The translations under genes were made by a program, and so were the position numbers. From assembly GCA_003045065.1 (NCBI GenBank), contig PSQJ01000004.1, positions 94,327 to 158,326 of the forward strand: 64,000 nucleotides of DNA. Direction: 5' to 3'. The notes below the pieces were generated by a model. The model had not been told where the DNA came from, did no database searches, and was given only the letters and a program-made list of their open reading frames with translations. The stretch comes from Candidatus Liberibacter europaeus (GTDB lineage Bacteria > Pseudomonadota > Alphaproteobacteria > Rhizobiales > Rhizobiaceae). This document shows positions 22,461-31,102 of this stretch, one piece after another. Numbering within the stretch: position 1 is the first letter of the stretch; every line of letters begins with the position of its first letter.

Positions 22461-22736
22461 ATGGTAACAAAAAAAAATGCATTAAGTGCTATAATTATAT
22501 CATCATCTGTGTTGTTAAATGGTTGTGATATATCAGATGATAAGATAGATTCTAATCTATTCAACGAAGAACAGATTAAAAGAATGGTTTCCGAGGAGTC
22601 TGAAATAGCGATTAGTGGAAAGATGAATATCATTAAGGACGATATAAAAAACAAACTACCAGAAGACCATAACTTCATAGATAAAATTAAAAACAAGATT
22701 AGTTTTGAACTATCTAATATATTGCGAAAACAATAA
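22461..22736 (+). CDS. small lipoprotein of a dispersed family
   Basis: A 91-aa predicted lipoprotein: the N-terminus MVTKKNALSAII leads into SSSVLLNGC, a lipobox with Cys at residue 22. The mature part is short, charged and helical (EEQIKRMVSEESEIA...). The same MxxKKN...LLNGCD start occurs at 63571 and, frameshifted, at 55525, with near-identical bases around the lipobox (TTGTTAAATGGTTGTGAT). No function is recognised. An outer-membrane or periplasmic location is inferred from the lipobox. A start at 22332 is open in frame but would lie within the tRNA. Confidence 0.72.
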   Translation: MVTKKNALSAIIISSSVLLNGCDISDDKIDSNLFNEEQIKRMVSEESEIAISGKMNIIKDDIKNKLPEDHNFIDKIKNKISFELSNILRKQ

Positions 22737-23375
22737 CCTGACTAGATCAAGGAATAAGTTGAGTAAAAAATGACTTGATGAAGGAAATCGAAGAACGGGG
22801 GTAATAATGTTAGTATATCTGATAAAGATTTAGTCAGAAATACTTGAAAATGAAAGAGGCTTTGGCATAGCGTATATTTTATAAGCACTAGGGTGAGTGA
22901 TGCCAACACTAAAGTGAAAAGTGCGCTTTAGAAAATCAGGTCTTAAAAATATAAGATGGATAACAGCAAGGGAATAAGGATTGTTTTATGACCTTATTCC
23001 TGCCCCCCCCTTATTATGCAAATAGATTATATCAGTATTTGGCAAGAAGCTTACGATACAGCAATTATTTATTGCTCAAAAATCCTTAAAATTGATAGAC
23101 AAGTTTAATCCAATATTAAATTTTACTCTCCCACTAGGACAGTAAAGGATAAATAATAATTCATAGTCATAATAGGAATAATAATGGCATTAACGCCATT
23201 TTTCCATGTAATACCAATTTTAATCTTTTAGAACTTAATATTTGGTAGCTTTACAGGTGTGTTTTTTAAGTTTATATAATATAGGTTGAATGTTTCCTTT
23301 AATCTGTTTTAATTATAATCTTATTATATTGAGATTTTCTGTATCAAATATTCAAAAACAACGCCAATAACCTTT
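22737..23375. other. gene-free AT-rich spacer with hairpins and a C8 tract
   Basis: I find no convincing reading frame. It contains a 9-bp perfect stem, GGAATAAGG at 22971-22979 and CCTTATTCC at 22992-23000, followed by a run of eight C (23003-23010), and a weaker stem AATGGC/GCCATT (23183-23200) followed by five T. It separates the lipoprotein from the phage-like remnant. Confidence 0.6.
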
Positions 23376-24182
23376 TCAACGAGAACGACCGATATAATAT
23401 ATTTCGTCATAATAATCAGAAGACAAAAAAGGAAGCAAACCGCAAAAAATCAGCAAATTACCTTTACGAAGACCCCTTGTTTGCAAATAACCAAGACCAA
23501 TTTTATTAACCCCAGTGGGATAATTATAACAATTATTAAAATCAAGACATCTTTTAATATACCTAAGCTCTCTCTTCAAATAATCAGCAAGAGTAGAAAT
23601 GGGATTATGAGAATAAGGAAGTAAACTTTCTTTGAAAGATTTAGAATAATAATAACACCAACTATTAACATTAACAGTTCTCTTTTCTGGAAGCCAAGCA
23701 TGATTATTAACATCCATATAAGTATGATCATGCAAAACGATATCCCTTTATGACCAAAAGCTCATTTTCGCCAAAAGGAATAGTAATAGTTGGAACAGGA
23801 GGAATAACAGGAGAAGGAGGAGTAACTACAGAATCTACAACAGAAGAAAAACTAGTAGAATTAGGAACAACTGAAGATTTCTATAATTTATCCAAATAAG
23901 CCAAAATATCTTTTATGGAATTAGTAAGATAACAGCTAAAATTAGGTAACCTAATACCTTTTGCATAATCAAAAAATTATTATCCGCTACAAAATCACTA
24001 AGATACTTAAGTAAAAATTCAGAATGCAAAACATCATCTACAGCTTTATCAACTTCATAATATAATCCTTTATGCAAAGGTTTATTATAATACGAAAGAA
24101 CTACATAATTAACTAAACAAAGAAAATGAAATTGATATAAAGGAGGAATCCTAGAAAGAACAACAACAACACTAGGATGCAT
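23376..24182 (-). pseudogene. frameshifted phage-like protein with membrane N-part and Pro-rich linker
   Basis: Three overlapping fragments on the minus strand read as one decayed gene. The first (23913-24182, 89 codons from MHPSVVVVL) leaves frame at a run of six T (23971-23976); the adjacent frame continues as FFDYAKGIRLPNFSCYLTNS until an in-frame TAG at 23881-23883, after which a Ser/Pro-rich stretch with VVTPPSPVIPPVPT and PFGENELLVIK follows. A further shift near 23747 leads into the last fragment (23376-23735), whose only start near its beginning is TTG, rich in Tyr, Cys and Leu. A Pro-rich linker between domains recalls phage attachment or minor coat proteins, but I recognise no family. 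The joining is inference. Confidence 0.45.
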
Positions 24183-24184
24183 AG

Positions 24185-24370
24185 CTAAACCTTACTATTT
24201 AAAAATCTAAACAAAACAAAAAACAAAGTAGTACAAAAAGAACCAATCAAAGCACAACCATGACGCCCAAAAATATCAAAATTAATACCCAAAAAATAAC
24301 GAGCAGAAAAAGATAAAAGATAATGAAAAACAATACCAACAATAGAAATAATAAAAAGATACTTAACCAA
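24185..24370 (-). CDS. 61-residue membrane ORF in phage-like remnant
   Basis: Two hydrophobic segments in 61 aa, opening with TTG directly after the stop of an 18-codon frame that overlaps the upstream ORF end. Its stop is 2 bp from the next ORF's ATG, a phage-like packing. The lack of an ATG and the A7 run just upstream suggest the start may have been lost to an indel. No family is recognised. Confidence 0.35.
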   Translation of the reverse strand: MVKYLFIISIVGIVFHYLLSFSARYFLGINFDIFGRHGCALIGSFCTTLFFVLFRFLNSKV

Positions 24371-24416
24371 TTATAAAAGAACTATCAAAAAAATCTTCGA
24401 ATATTCTAATAAATTT

Positions 24417-24659
24417 TTAGAAAACATAACTAAAAAACCCTCCTAAAAACATAATCAAAGACAAGAAACATAAAAATACAAAAAAAAGAAGCAAAATAAC
24501 GAGTTTTAAAATCAGCACTAGGAAAAAAAAAACCAAAGAAATAATTATACAAAAAACGTAAAAAATAATCTCCAACGAAAAAATAAAAAGTAGAAAAACA
24601 AAAGAAACAATAAAAAATTCCTTAATAATTCTCAAACAACCAATCACAAAAGACTTCAT
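24417..24659 (-). CDS. 80-residue highly hydrophobic ORF in phage-like remnant
   Basis: ATG-initiated, 80 aa, almost entirely Phe, Leu, Ile and Val, enough for two or three membrane helices. It lies downstream of the Rep gene and its hairpins. Composition resembles small phage membrane proteins, but extreme AT-richness alone can create such frames. No family is recognised. Confidence 0.35.
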   Translation of the reverse strand: MKSFVIGCLRIIKEFFIVSFVFLLFIFSLEIIFYVFCIIISLVFFFLVLILKLVILLLFFVFLCFLSLIMFLGGFFSYVF

Positions 24660-24819
24660 CCGATAACTCCAATATTAATAGGTATGTGTGCTAATAATAT
24701 ATCGCTTCGCAATAACTTGAAAACCTTGAGATAGAAACTAAAAAAAAATACACCTCTAACGTGATAATCAAGTTTAGTATAAGTCAATGAATGTTCCGAC
24801 ACTCACGTGTACGGAAATC

Positions 24820-24883
24820 GCAATTATATTAAAATAATTGCAAGCCACGGTTGCCCCGTGGATGGGTCATTTTAACGACCCAT
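24820..24883 (-). promoter_or_regulatory. cluster of three stem-loops at the 3' end of rep (possible replication origin or terminator)
   Basis: Three perfect hairpins lie end to end: GCAATTAT (24820-24827) with ATAATTGC (24834-24841); CCACGG (24845-24850) with CCGTGG (24856-24861); and ATGGGTC (24862-24868) with GACCCAT (24877-24883). The third contains the rep stop codon. Serial hairpins next to a HUH Rep are typical of rolling-circle origins and packaging signals; termination is the simpler alternative, though no long T run follows. Confidence 0.5.
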
Positions 24884-25472
24884 AACGAAAGGACGCTCTA
24901 ATTCTAATGCCTTTCGAACCTTCTTTAAGAAGGTATTTGCACACATACCGTGCAGTATTTAAATCCTCTTTTAAAAGACGAACATAAGAAAAACCATATC
25001 TATCCCACTCATCCTGTATCTCAGATTTCTTTAACAAATCAAAACCTGAATCCTGATGTATCAACATATGAGCATGGGGATTACCGCTTTTATGTTTCTC
25101 AAAAACTATAAAATAACGAAATTTCTTACCTGTGTTTTTGCGAAGACGCTTAAAAAATAAAACGACCTTATCACCAAATCCTTTACAAAGCACCCTATAA
25201 TTTAAATCAGGATCATAAATACAACGCATTTTCATTTCATCAATAATAGTGCCACAAGAATTATTACCCTTAAACAAAGAACGGTCATACGAATTCAAAC
25301 TATCAAAATAATCACCAACAGTAAGAGCATAATTTTTAGCATGATTTAAAGGGTTAAAAGTCAAAGTTAAAAACCACGTACGAGTACAACGCATAACCTC
25401 AGTTTGAGCGCGACGAAGCCAAAAAAGACCTCTGAGCACACTCAGGACATTTTCTACACGGAAAAAACACAT
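24867..25472 (-). CDS. phage-type rolling-circle replication initiator (HUH Rep, microvirus VP4-like)
   Basis: A 201-aa HUH endonuclease-type Rep. Motif 1 is FLTLTFNP, motif 2 with the metal-binding histidines is NPHAHMLIH, and motif 3 with the catalytic Tyr and Lys is ARYVCKYLLKEG; the C-terminus has IRASFRYG, common in small phage Reps. It should nick a DNA strand and join covalently to the 5' end to start rolling-circle replication. Residues 4 to about 17 are odd: shifting the frame between two T6 runs (plus 25462-25467 and 25421-25426) changes them to FPCRKCPECAQRSF, the Cys-rich motif expected before WLRRA in VP4-type proteins. The two indels compensate, so the ORF remains open. Activity is doubtful. 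Confidence 0.75.
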   Translation of the reverse strand: MCFFRVENVLSVLRGLFWLRRAQTEVMRCTRTWFLTLTFNPLNHAKNYALTVGDYFDSLNSYDRSLFKGNNSCGTIIDEMKMRCIYDPDLNYRVLCKGFGDKVVLFFKRLRKNTGKKFRYFIVFEKHKSGNPHAHMLIHQDSGFDLLKKSEIQDEWDRYGFSYVRLLKEDLNTARYVCKYLLKEGSKGIRIRASFRYGSLK

Positions 25473-25933
25473 AAAAAAAATAATTATATTTATAATTACC
25501 GTGAAAAATGGGAACGAAAAAAACTAAAAGAAAATCTAAATATTCCTTCAAGAAGAAAAAAACTAATCGCTGCAAAAACCATTTTTAAATATACAGATAC
25601 CATCACAATATTAATCTGCTCAGATTGCGATCATATGTATCAGTCACCTTCATACATATACCTCTTAAACGTTTGTTGCAAATCTATATACAATACGATT
25701 TTCTTCAGGCGCTAGTCTACCCTCTTCCCCTGCAGACCGTGATTGAGAATTTGCCTAAGGAAGAGTTGTGCCCCCAAATAAATCCCTTAACCAATCCAAT
25801 CACTTTTACTTAAAGGATTTTCCACTTTGTAAGGAGAAACTATCTCATATAAATAGAGCTTCACCACTTGGCTCTCTTTATTAATAGAAACAAAATATTT
25901 CTTTTCTAATTGACACTTATCTTGATCAACACC
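25473..25933. other. spacer upstream of phage rep
   Basis: No convincing gene. On the minus strand a 16-codon frame, MKVTDTYDRNLSRLIL, follows a GAGG-like site, and the rep frame in its alternative reading stays open for about 25 further codons with several T runs. It is rich in A/T homopolymers; this may be the leader of the phage-like element. Confidence 0.5.
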
Positions 25934-27202
25934 TCAAATATAAAACCTTAAAATTTTCTCTGATTGCTCATATAATGCTTTAGCTTCATTGAGAGTTACT
26001 TCTATACTGTGCATATGGTTTTTGAAAGCAATCAAAGATGATTTGTTACGTTCATGCTTGCTATTTAATATTTTGCTTATTGCAGCAGCAACTTCATTAC
26101 TCAAAGTATTTAAAGATTCTTCCTTCATACTATCCAAATCAATACGAACGTATTCAGGTGTGACATACCAAGAGGCACACTCCAATGGATATTTTGCCAA
26201 ATCATAAAAATAAAGAGCTCTATCAGTATTGCCCGTGCTATTCGCCTCTTTTGCCTTTCGAATAGTCTTCCTTGCCTCTTTGATGAGTTTCCATACTATG
26301 TTTGTTTTCTGATCTAAACTCAAAGGAGAAGTCGCTAACCATTCCCGTTCCTCGCGCTCACTGTTTCGTAATTCAAGATTATAAGCTCTCACTAATTTAA
26401 GATGATCATGAGAAAGTTTTTTCCATCTAACCCATATAGCACTCGTATTTCCTTTAGTATTCACTAAACTACTAGCTAAAGTGTTGAGATTAAGTTCTAT
26501 ACCATATAGCACTATAGCTGATTCGAACTTCCAATCCCACGCAACATCATAATATCCCAATTCTCTCTTTTTTAGAGCTTTTTCCAGATAAGATATAACA
26601 TCCTTAAGTTGGGTTTTAATTTTAGATAATAGTGACTCAACCTCAGAATTACCAACTTGTTGTATTTCCTTCATATTAATATTGAGCTGATCACGCAATT
26701 GTGACAAATATGGGGATGGATAACGAGATAACAATACCTCAAGAGACCGTATTGAGGAGCGTAAACATGTCTCTAATTTTGTCGTTCTATCGACTAGCTG
26801 TTGGTATCCTCTTCCTAATTCTTCTTTTAGATATCCAACCATCTCAATATTTAAGTCAATGGCTTCCATGCTTAGCCTGTTTTTTTCAGCGCTGATATAG
26901 GCAGAAGAAGTAACAATATCCGATGGTATTAAATTGATACTGATTATAGCCCTTTGTACTTTGCCATCAGCATCCGCCAACCCATCTAAACTCAGATACA
27001 GTTTTTTATGATCTTGAACTTCTTTCAAAAGCTTTTCTGCTTCTTGAAGCTTGTTTTTTGCTTCTTTGATGGACACCTCTTGATTCTTCGTTTTTACTTT
27101 TTCTGAACTCATCTCTGTGTTTTTTTTATTTGACCAAACAGATAATCCTCCATTCAAAAAAAGACTTAAAATAATAACACTCCTTATTAATGCTTTACTC
27201 AT
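25934..27202 (-). CDS. secreted helical protein of unknown function
   Basis: A 422-aa protein with a Sec-type signal peptide (MSKALIRSVIILSLFLNGGLSVWS) followed by a charged, almost wholly helical mature part with probable coiled coil at about 25-60 (Lys/Glu-rich KEAKNKLQEAEKLLKEV). There is no lipobox and no transmembrane segment after the signal. I start at the ATG at 27202, where AGAGG lies 6 bases upstream; the frame is open 14 codons further. I recognise no family. It is flanked by the phage remnant and a 1.2-kb spacer. Being exported by an obligate plant/insect associate, it could be host-facing, but nothing in the sequence shows that. Confidence 0.7.
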   Translation of the reverse strand: MSKALIRSVIILSLFLNGGLSVWSNKKNTEMSSEKVKTKNQEVSIKEAKNKLQEAEKLLKEVQDHKKLYLSLDGLADADGKVQRAIISINLIPSDIVTSSAYISAEKNRLSMEAIDLNIEMVGYLKEELGRGYQQLVDRTTKLETCLRSSIRSLEVLLSRYPSPYLSQLRDQLNINMKEIQQVGNSEVESLLSKIKTQLKDVISYLEKALKKRELGYYDVAWDWKFESAIVLYGIELNLNTLASSLVNTKGNTSAIWVRWKKLSHDHLKLVRAYNLELRNSEREEREWLATSPLSLDQKTNIVWKLIKEARKTIRKAKEANSTGNTDRALYFYDLAKYPLECASWYVTPEYVRIDLDSMKEESLNTLSNEVAAAISKILNSKHERNKSSLIAFKNHMHSIEVTLNEAKALYEQSEKILRFYI

Positions 27203-28389
27203 CACATCCTCTTTTGTGTTTTTATATTTTAGCCAAAATTCCATCCATCATATCTTCGCTTTGATATATGTTTTTCCTTCACATATTCCCTAGATTGTCA
27301 AGATACTTACCGTTTACCCTTCAAGCATATTCCTCTCAACTAAAATTATCCGCTAAAAAACTGCTGACCTAACTCATCCAAAGAACAAAATTTTGTCTTA
27401 ATTAAATCAAAAGAGTAAAGAATGTGAATGCCATGAAAAACTTTTGTTCTCATGGATCAAATGCAGCATAAAACCAATCCTACCTAAATAACAAAAAAAT
27501 AGCATATATATCTCGTTGTATCGTCATCTATTGATAAATCTGATTAACATATGTTCAGCAAACTTATTCAAATCAGTAAAAATATAATTTTTTCTCTTAA
27601 ATCACTGATAATACTAATTAAAAAACGACTAGATCATTGTATAAAAATAAGATTAAAACTCAAATAACATAAGAAATCGATAAACTGCCAGTATCATTTA
27701 AACAATTCAATGTAACATTGATCCCGAAAAACCTTTTTGAGTATCTTTGCTGAAGCAAAAATCCAAACTTATGAATCCATGCCAATAAACAATCCTATGC
27801 TATGTACACAAAAAAGTATTTATTTTGAGTTTCTATTATTCACAAGATTAAAGGTTGCCAGATAGTTGTCATATCGTATAGGAAAATAAATCTGATGTGT
27901 GAATAAGGTAGGAGAAAAAAATTAATGCAAATCAATTAGTGATTTGGCGTTATCGCAAATCTATAAAATCAGGAATTAGATAACACGCTCATAATGAAGG
28001 CAAGGCAATTGGCCTTTGCTTTTAGAAAAAAAAAAGCAAAAATTAAAAAATACACTCATGGAATTTGTAAACTTGCTATAATACTCGCAGTAAAAAGCAA
28101 GAGCAGTCAATCAAACTAATGACGTTTTATGGGTGAAAAATAGTATCTTGCGCAGCAATATATGTAAAAGAAGCAAATAGAATGCATTTAGGCATTAAAA
28201 ATTTTCGTCATCTTATAGATTCTACAACGGAAAACTAAATGTCAAACCCTAAAAAATGAGAACTATTTATAAAAAAATAAAATAACAAAAAACACTTAAG
28301 TGTATTGTTTATATTCTATAATCACATCAACATTTACATTTTTGCAAATGCAAAATTATGAGAAGAAAAACTTGCTGCAAAAAAGAGAA
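27203..28389. other. long gene-poor spacer
   Basis: About 1.2 kb of AT-rich sequence with stops in all frames. I see no RNA gene, repeat or recognisable gene fragment. The size is far above the spacers in the left third of the window and suggests a gene lost by erosion. Confidence 0.6.
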
Positions 28390-28415
28390 AAGCCCAATCA
28401 TTTCTAATTGGGCTT
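28390..28415 (-). terminator. intrinsic terminator of ppiD
   Basis: Perfect 9-bp stem AAGCCCAAT/ATTGGGCTT with an 8-base loop, followed on the minus strand by TTCTCTTTTTTGC. It stands about 30 bp after the ppiD stop. A T run on the other side may make it work in both directions. Confidence 0.82.
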
Positions 28416-28447
28416 GTTTTTTACTAGAAAAAATATCACTAGACAAC

Positions 28448-30397
28448 TTATTTTATATGCTGCATAGAGCCATCAAAATATCTTTGGATCATTTCTTCAT
28501 TCACATGAATAGAGTAATTATTTTTAATAGCAGTGGAGAATTCATCCAAAATATTTGCTTTTAAAAGGCTCTCGTATTGATCTAAGAATGCTTGAAATTG
28601 TTTGTCTTTATTAGAAACAATCTGAGATTTTTTAATCTTGAACACAACATATTTTTTTCCACTTTCAATAGGAAAACTACCAACCGTTCCAACAGGAACA
28701 GAAAATATTGATAATAATCCATTTTCTCCCAAAAATTCATGTTGAGAAATATCCGAATCATTAATTGCTAAACGGCCTATTCCATGCTTACTCAAGACTT
28801 TTCTTTTTAGAGCAATCCCTATACCTTGGAATGAATTTTTCTTTCGATATTCATCAACTAATTTAGTTGCTTTAATAGACAAAAGCTCTTTGTATTTTGC
28901 AATTTTCCAATCCTTTTCAACTTTTGATCTTACCTCATCTAATTTCCTATCACGAGACGGGATGATTTCTCTCAAAGTAACCCATACATAACTTCCATCT
29001 GGCAATTTAATCGCCTGACTCCGACCAACAAAATCATCCTTTCTAGAGAAAGAAAAAGGCAGAACAATTTTATGTACTATATCAGTGCCAACTTTACGAC
29101 CCTGCATATCCTCTCCCAGATTACTAAGCGGGGGAATATTTACAATGTTAAGATTTTCTGATTTAGCAATATCTTCTATGGATTTACCTGAGGATATAAT
29201 CTGCTCTTGTTTTACAACGTTATCTTCAATTATTTGACGTGCACGCGAATATCTAATTTCTTTCTGGAGAGTTTGCTTAACATCATCAAAAGATTTGATG
29301 AAACTAGGCTTGATATTGCTTACGCGAGCTATGACAAATCCATATGAACCCTTAACAACATCTGTATACCCCCCATTTTTAGCAACCGCAAAAACAGGTC
29401 CTGCCAATTTAGGATCAGGAATATCTAGTTTAGAAAAGGTTCCTACTGATATATCAGAAAAAGATTGTCCTTTTTCATTTGCTAATTGTTCAAAAGTTTT
29501 TCCTTTTTTCAAAGACTGAAGAGAAATATTTGCTTCTTTCTCGTTTGCAAAAAACAATTGCTCATATTTTCGAGTTTCTTGTACCAAATATTGATCTTTT
29601 CTCTTTTCATATTCCGCACGCAAATCACTATCTGAAATAACGATCTTATTTGCTTCATCAGCAACATTAAGAAGTACGTAGGAAATACTTCTATATTCTG
29701 GAGCACGATAATCTTGTTTAAATCGCTCAAACCACTCCTTGATAACTTTTTCTGATGCATTATCAAACGATGAAATATCTTTTTCATCAATGACTACATA
29801 ATCAATGTCTCTCTTTTCAAAAAAACTCTGCTTTACTTGATCTACCAATAACTTGGGATTGTGCAATCCTTCAAATATCATGGAGATCAAATTAGTATTT
29901 GCAATCATTTTTGAGTAACCATCAATCCATTCCTTTTCATTAATTCCATTTTCATCAAGCTTTTGCAAAAACATATCATGATTATATTTGCCATCTTTGT
30001 CGTAAAACATAGGTTGCATCTTAATTATATCAAACACTTGTTTTAAAGATGTCTTAAAACCTATATCCTCATTAAACTGATCTATAGCAGATCCAACAAT
30101 AAGAAAATTAATAACTCGCTGAGCCAATCCCATGGATAGAGCTTCTTCTAAACTAATATTAGATCCACTTTGCTTAGAAAGAGTAATAAACTCTTTATGA
30201 AAATTTTGAAGAAATAAATCAAAAGGTATTTTCTTTTTGCCGACGGAAATCACTGTCTTTGATCCCGTAGAAGGAAAAAAAATGCCGGATAGACCCCACA
30301 TAACAAAAGGAACAATTAATAAAACAAGAAAAATTTTTGCAACCCAATTACGAGAAGCTTTGCGTATTATTTCCATCATAAAATTTATCATCCCCAC
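28448..30397 (-). CDS. ppiD: membrane-anchored peptidyl-prolyl cis-trans isomerase (PpiD/SurA-like)
   Basis: Periplasmic folding chaperone anchored to the inner membrane. A short cytoplasmic N-terminus precedes one transmembrane segment (VAKIFLVLLIVPFVMWGLSG, about residues 18-37), then a SurA-N-like helical domain and a parvulin domain near 260-370 (ARKYEQ-like RKYEQLFFANEKEA..., SDISVGTFSK, VVKGSYGFVIARV). Length of 649 aa matches alphaproteobacterial PpiD. The start could be M1 or one of the next Met residues (3, 6 or 7). Spacers of about 1.2 kb and 0.5 kb isolate it. Confidence 0.88.
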   Translation of the reverse strand: MGMINFMMEIIRKASRNWVAKIFLVLLIVPFVMWGLSGIFFPSTGSKTVISVGKKKIPFDLFLQNFHKEFITLSKQSGSNISLEEALSMGLAQRVINFLIVGSAIDQFNEDIGFKTSLKQVFDIIKMQPMFYDKDGKYNHDMFLQKLDENGINEKEWIDGYSKMIANTNLISMIFEGLHNPKLLVDQVKQSFFEKRDIDYVVIDEKDISSFDNASEKVIKEWFERFKQDYRAPEYRSISYVLLNVADEANKIVISDSDLRAEYEKRKDQYLVQETRKYEQLFFANEKEANISLQSLKKGKTFEQLANEKGQSFSDISVGTFSKLDIPDPKLAGPVFAVAKNGGYTDVVKGSYGFVIARVSNIKPSFIKSFDDVKQTLQKEIRYSRARQIIEDNVVKQEQIISSGKSIEDIAKSENLNIVNIPPLSNLGEDMQGRKVGTDIVHKIVLPFSFSRKDDFVGRSQAIKLPDGSYVWVTLREIIPSRDRKLDEVRSKVEKDWKIAKYKELLSIKATKLVDEYRKKNSFQGIGIALKRKVLSKHGIGRLAINDSDISQHEFLGENGLLSIFSVPVGTVGSFPIESGKKYVVFKIKKSQIVSNKDKQFQAFLDQYESLLKANILDEFSTAIKNNYSIHVNEEMIQRYFDGSMQHIK

Positions 30398-30952
30398 AAG
30401 TTATTAATGTACTTCATCCGATATTATTAACTAATATACTATAGTTTATAAAATAGACATCAAGATCTACACATCTGACAAACCACTATACCAACATACC
30501 ATAAAAAAGCTATTATAGTTAAGCAAATATCATATAAATATTCAATTAATTTCAAGCTTTGCTGTTATTTTTTAGTGCTAAAAAATAATTTATAGAGATA
30601 TATCATATATTAACACAAATCCTCGCTATAAAAAATACTAATTAGATGAACAAAAAACGTTATGATTTTTTATAGCATAAAATATTAATTTGCTTTTCCC
30701 AAAATAAAAAATCTTGCTTGACACAAAATGGTAGGAATCGCAAACAACCGACAAATACTAAAATTACGATATAAAAAACACTATAAATATAAATTAAGCA
30801 ACATCCACCAATAACAACAACTATTTTCCCCCTATCAATAATCAAATATAGAACTGTTTAGCGTATCTTAATAAACATTCTACATAACATTAACGATCAA
30901 AAAATATGAAGTCATACATATAATGTTTTGGACATATAATTGTTGATTTATA
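30398..30952. other. gene-poor spacer
   Basis: AT-rich spacer. A 61-codon minus-strand frame at 30660-30845 is hydrophobic and Cys-rich but has no ribosome site or recognisable homology; I do not call it a gene. Confidence 0.55.
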
Positions 30953-31102
30953 ATGAATATCGTAAGAATAAATTTGTATTTATTCACAAAAAATGATATT
31001 GCTCATAACCGTCTTCGTTGGATGTTTTGTTTGATTGTGTCATACCTGCAAGTTGCAGTATTGATCAACTTTGATGATCTGCCGAAAAGTATAAATTTAT
31101 GA
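30953..31102 (+). CDS. short ORF coupled to rsmE
   Basis: A 49-codon frame starting MNIVRINLYLFTKND, containing one hydrophobic segment (WMFCLIVSYLQVAVLINF). Its TGA overlaps the rsmE start in ATGA (31099-31102), the classic coupling overlap. It may be a small membrane protein, the worn remnant of an upstream gene, or just a leader. No family is recognised and no clear ribosome site precedes it. Confidence 0.35.
   Translation: MNIVRINLYLFTKNDIAHNRLRWMFCLIVSYLQVAVLINFDDLPKSINL

Larger units (their letters stand above)
23376..25472 (-). mobile_element. remnant of a small ssDNA-phage-like rolling-circle element
   Basis: Minus-strand cassette of a HUH-type Rep, a cluster of three stem-loops, three tiny tightly packed membrane ORFs (80, 61 and 89 codons, spaced by a few bases downstream of the first) and a broken Pro-rich protein. 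Tight packing, Rep family and hairpins are what is seen in microviruses and filamentous phages; assignment to either is inference. No capsid or Zot-like gene is recognised, and several frames are broken at homopolymer runs, so it looks like a degraded integrated copy. Element boundaries are not defined; no flanking repeat was found. Confidence 0.55.

Noticed and set aside
25404..25715. 103-codon plus-strand frame opposite rep
   Set aside because: Overlaps the rep 5' end antisense and is Lys/Asn/Tyr-rich without motifs; the minus-strand reading has recognisable HUH motifs.
30660..30845. 61-codon minus-strand hydrophobic frame
   Set aside because: No ribosome site, Cys/Ile-rich composition expected from reading AT-rich DNA, and no neighbours in operon; not supported as a gene.
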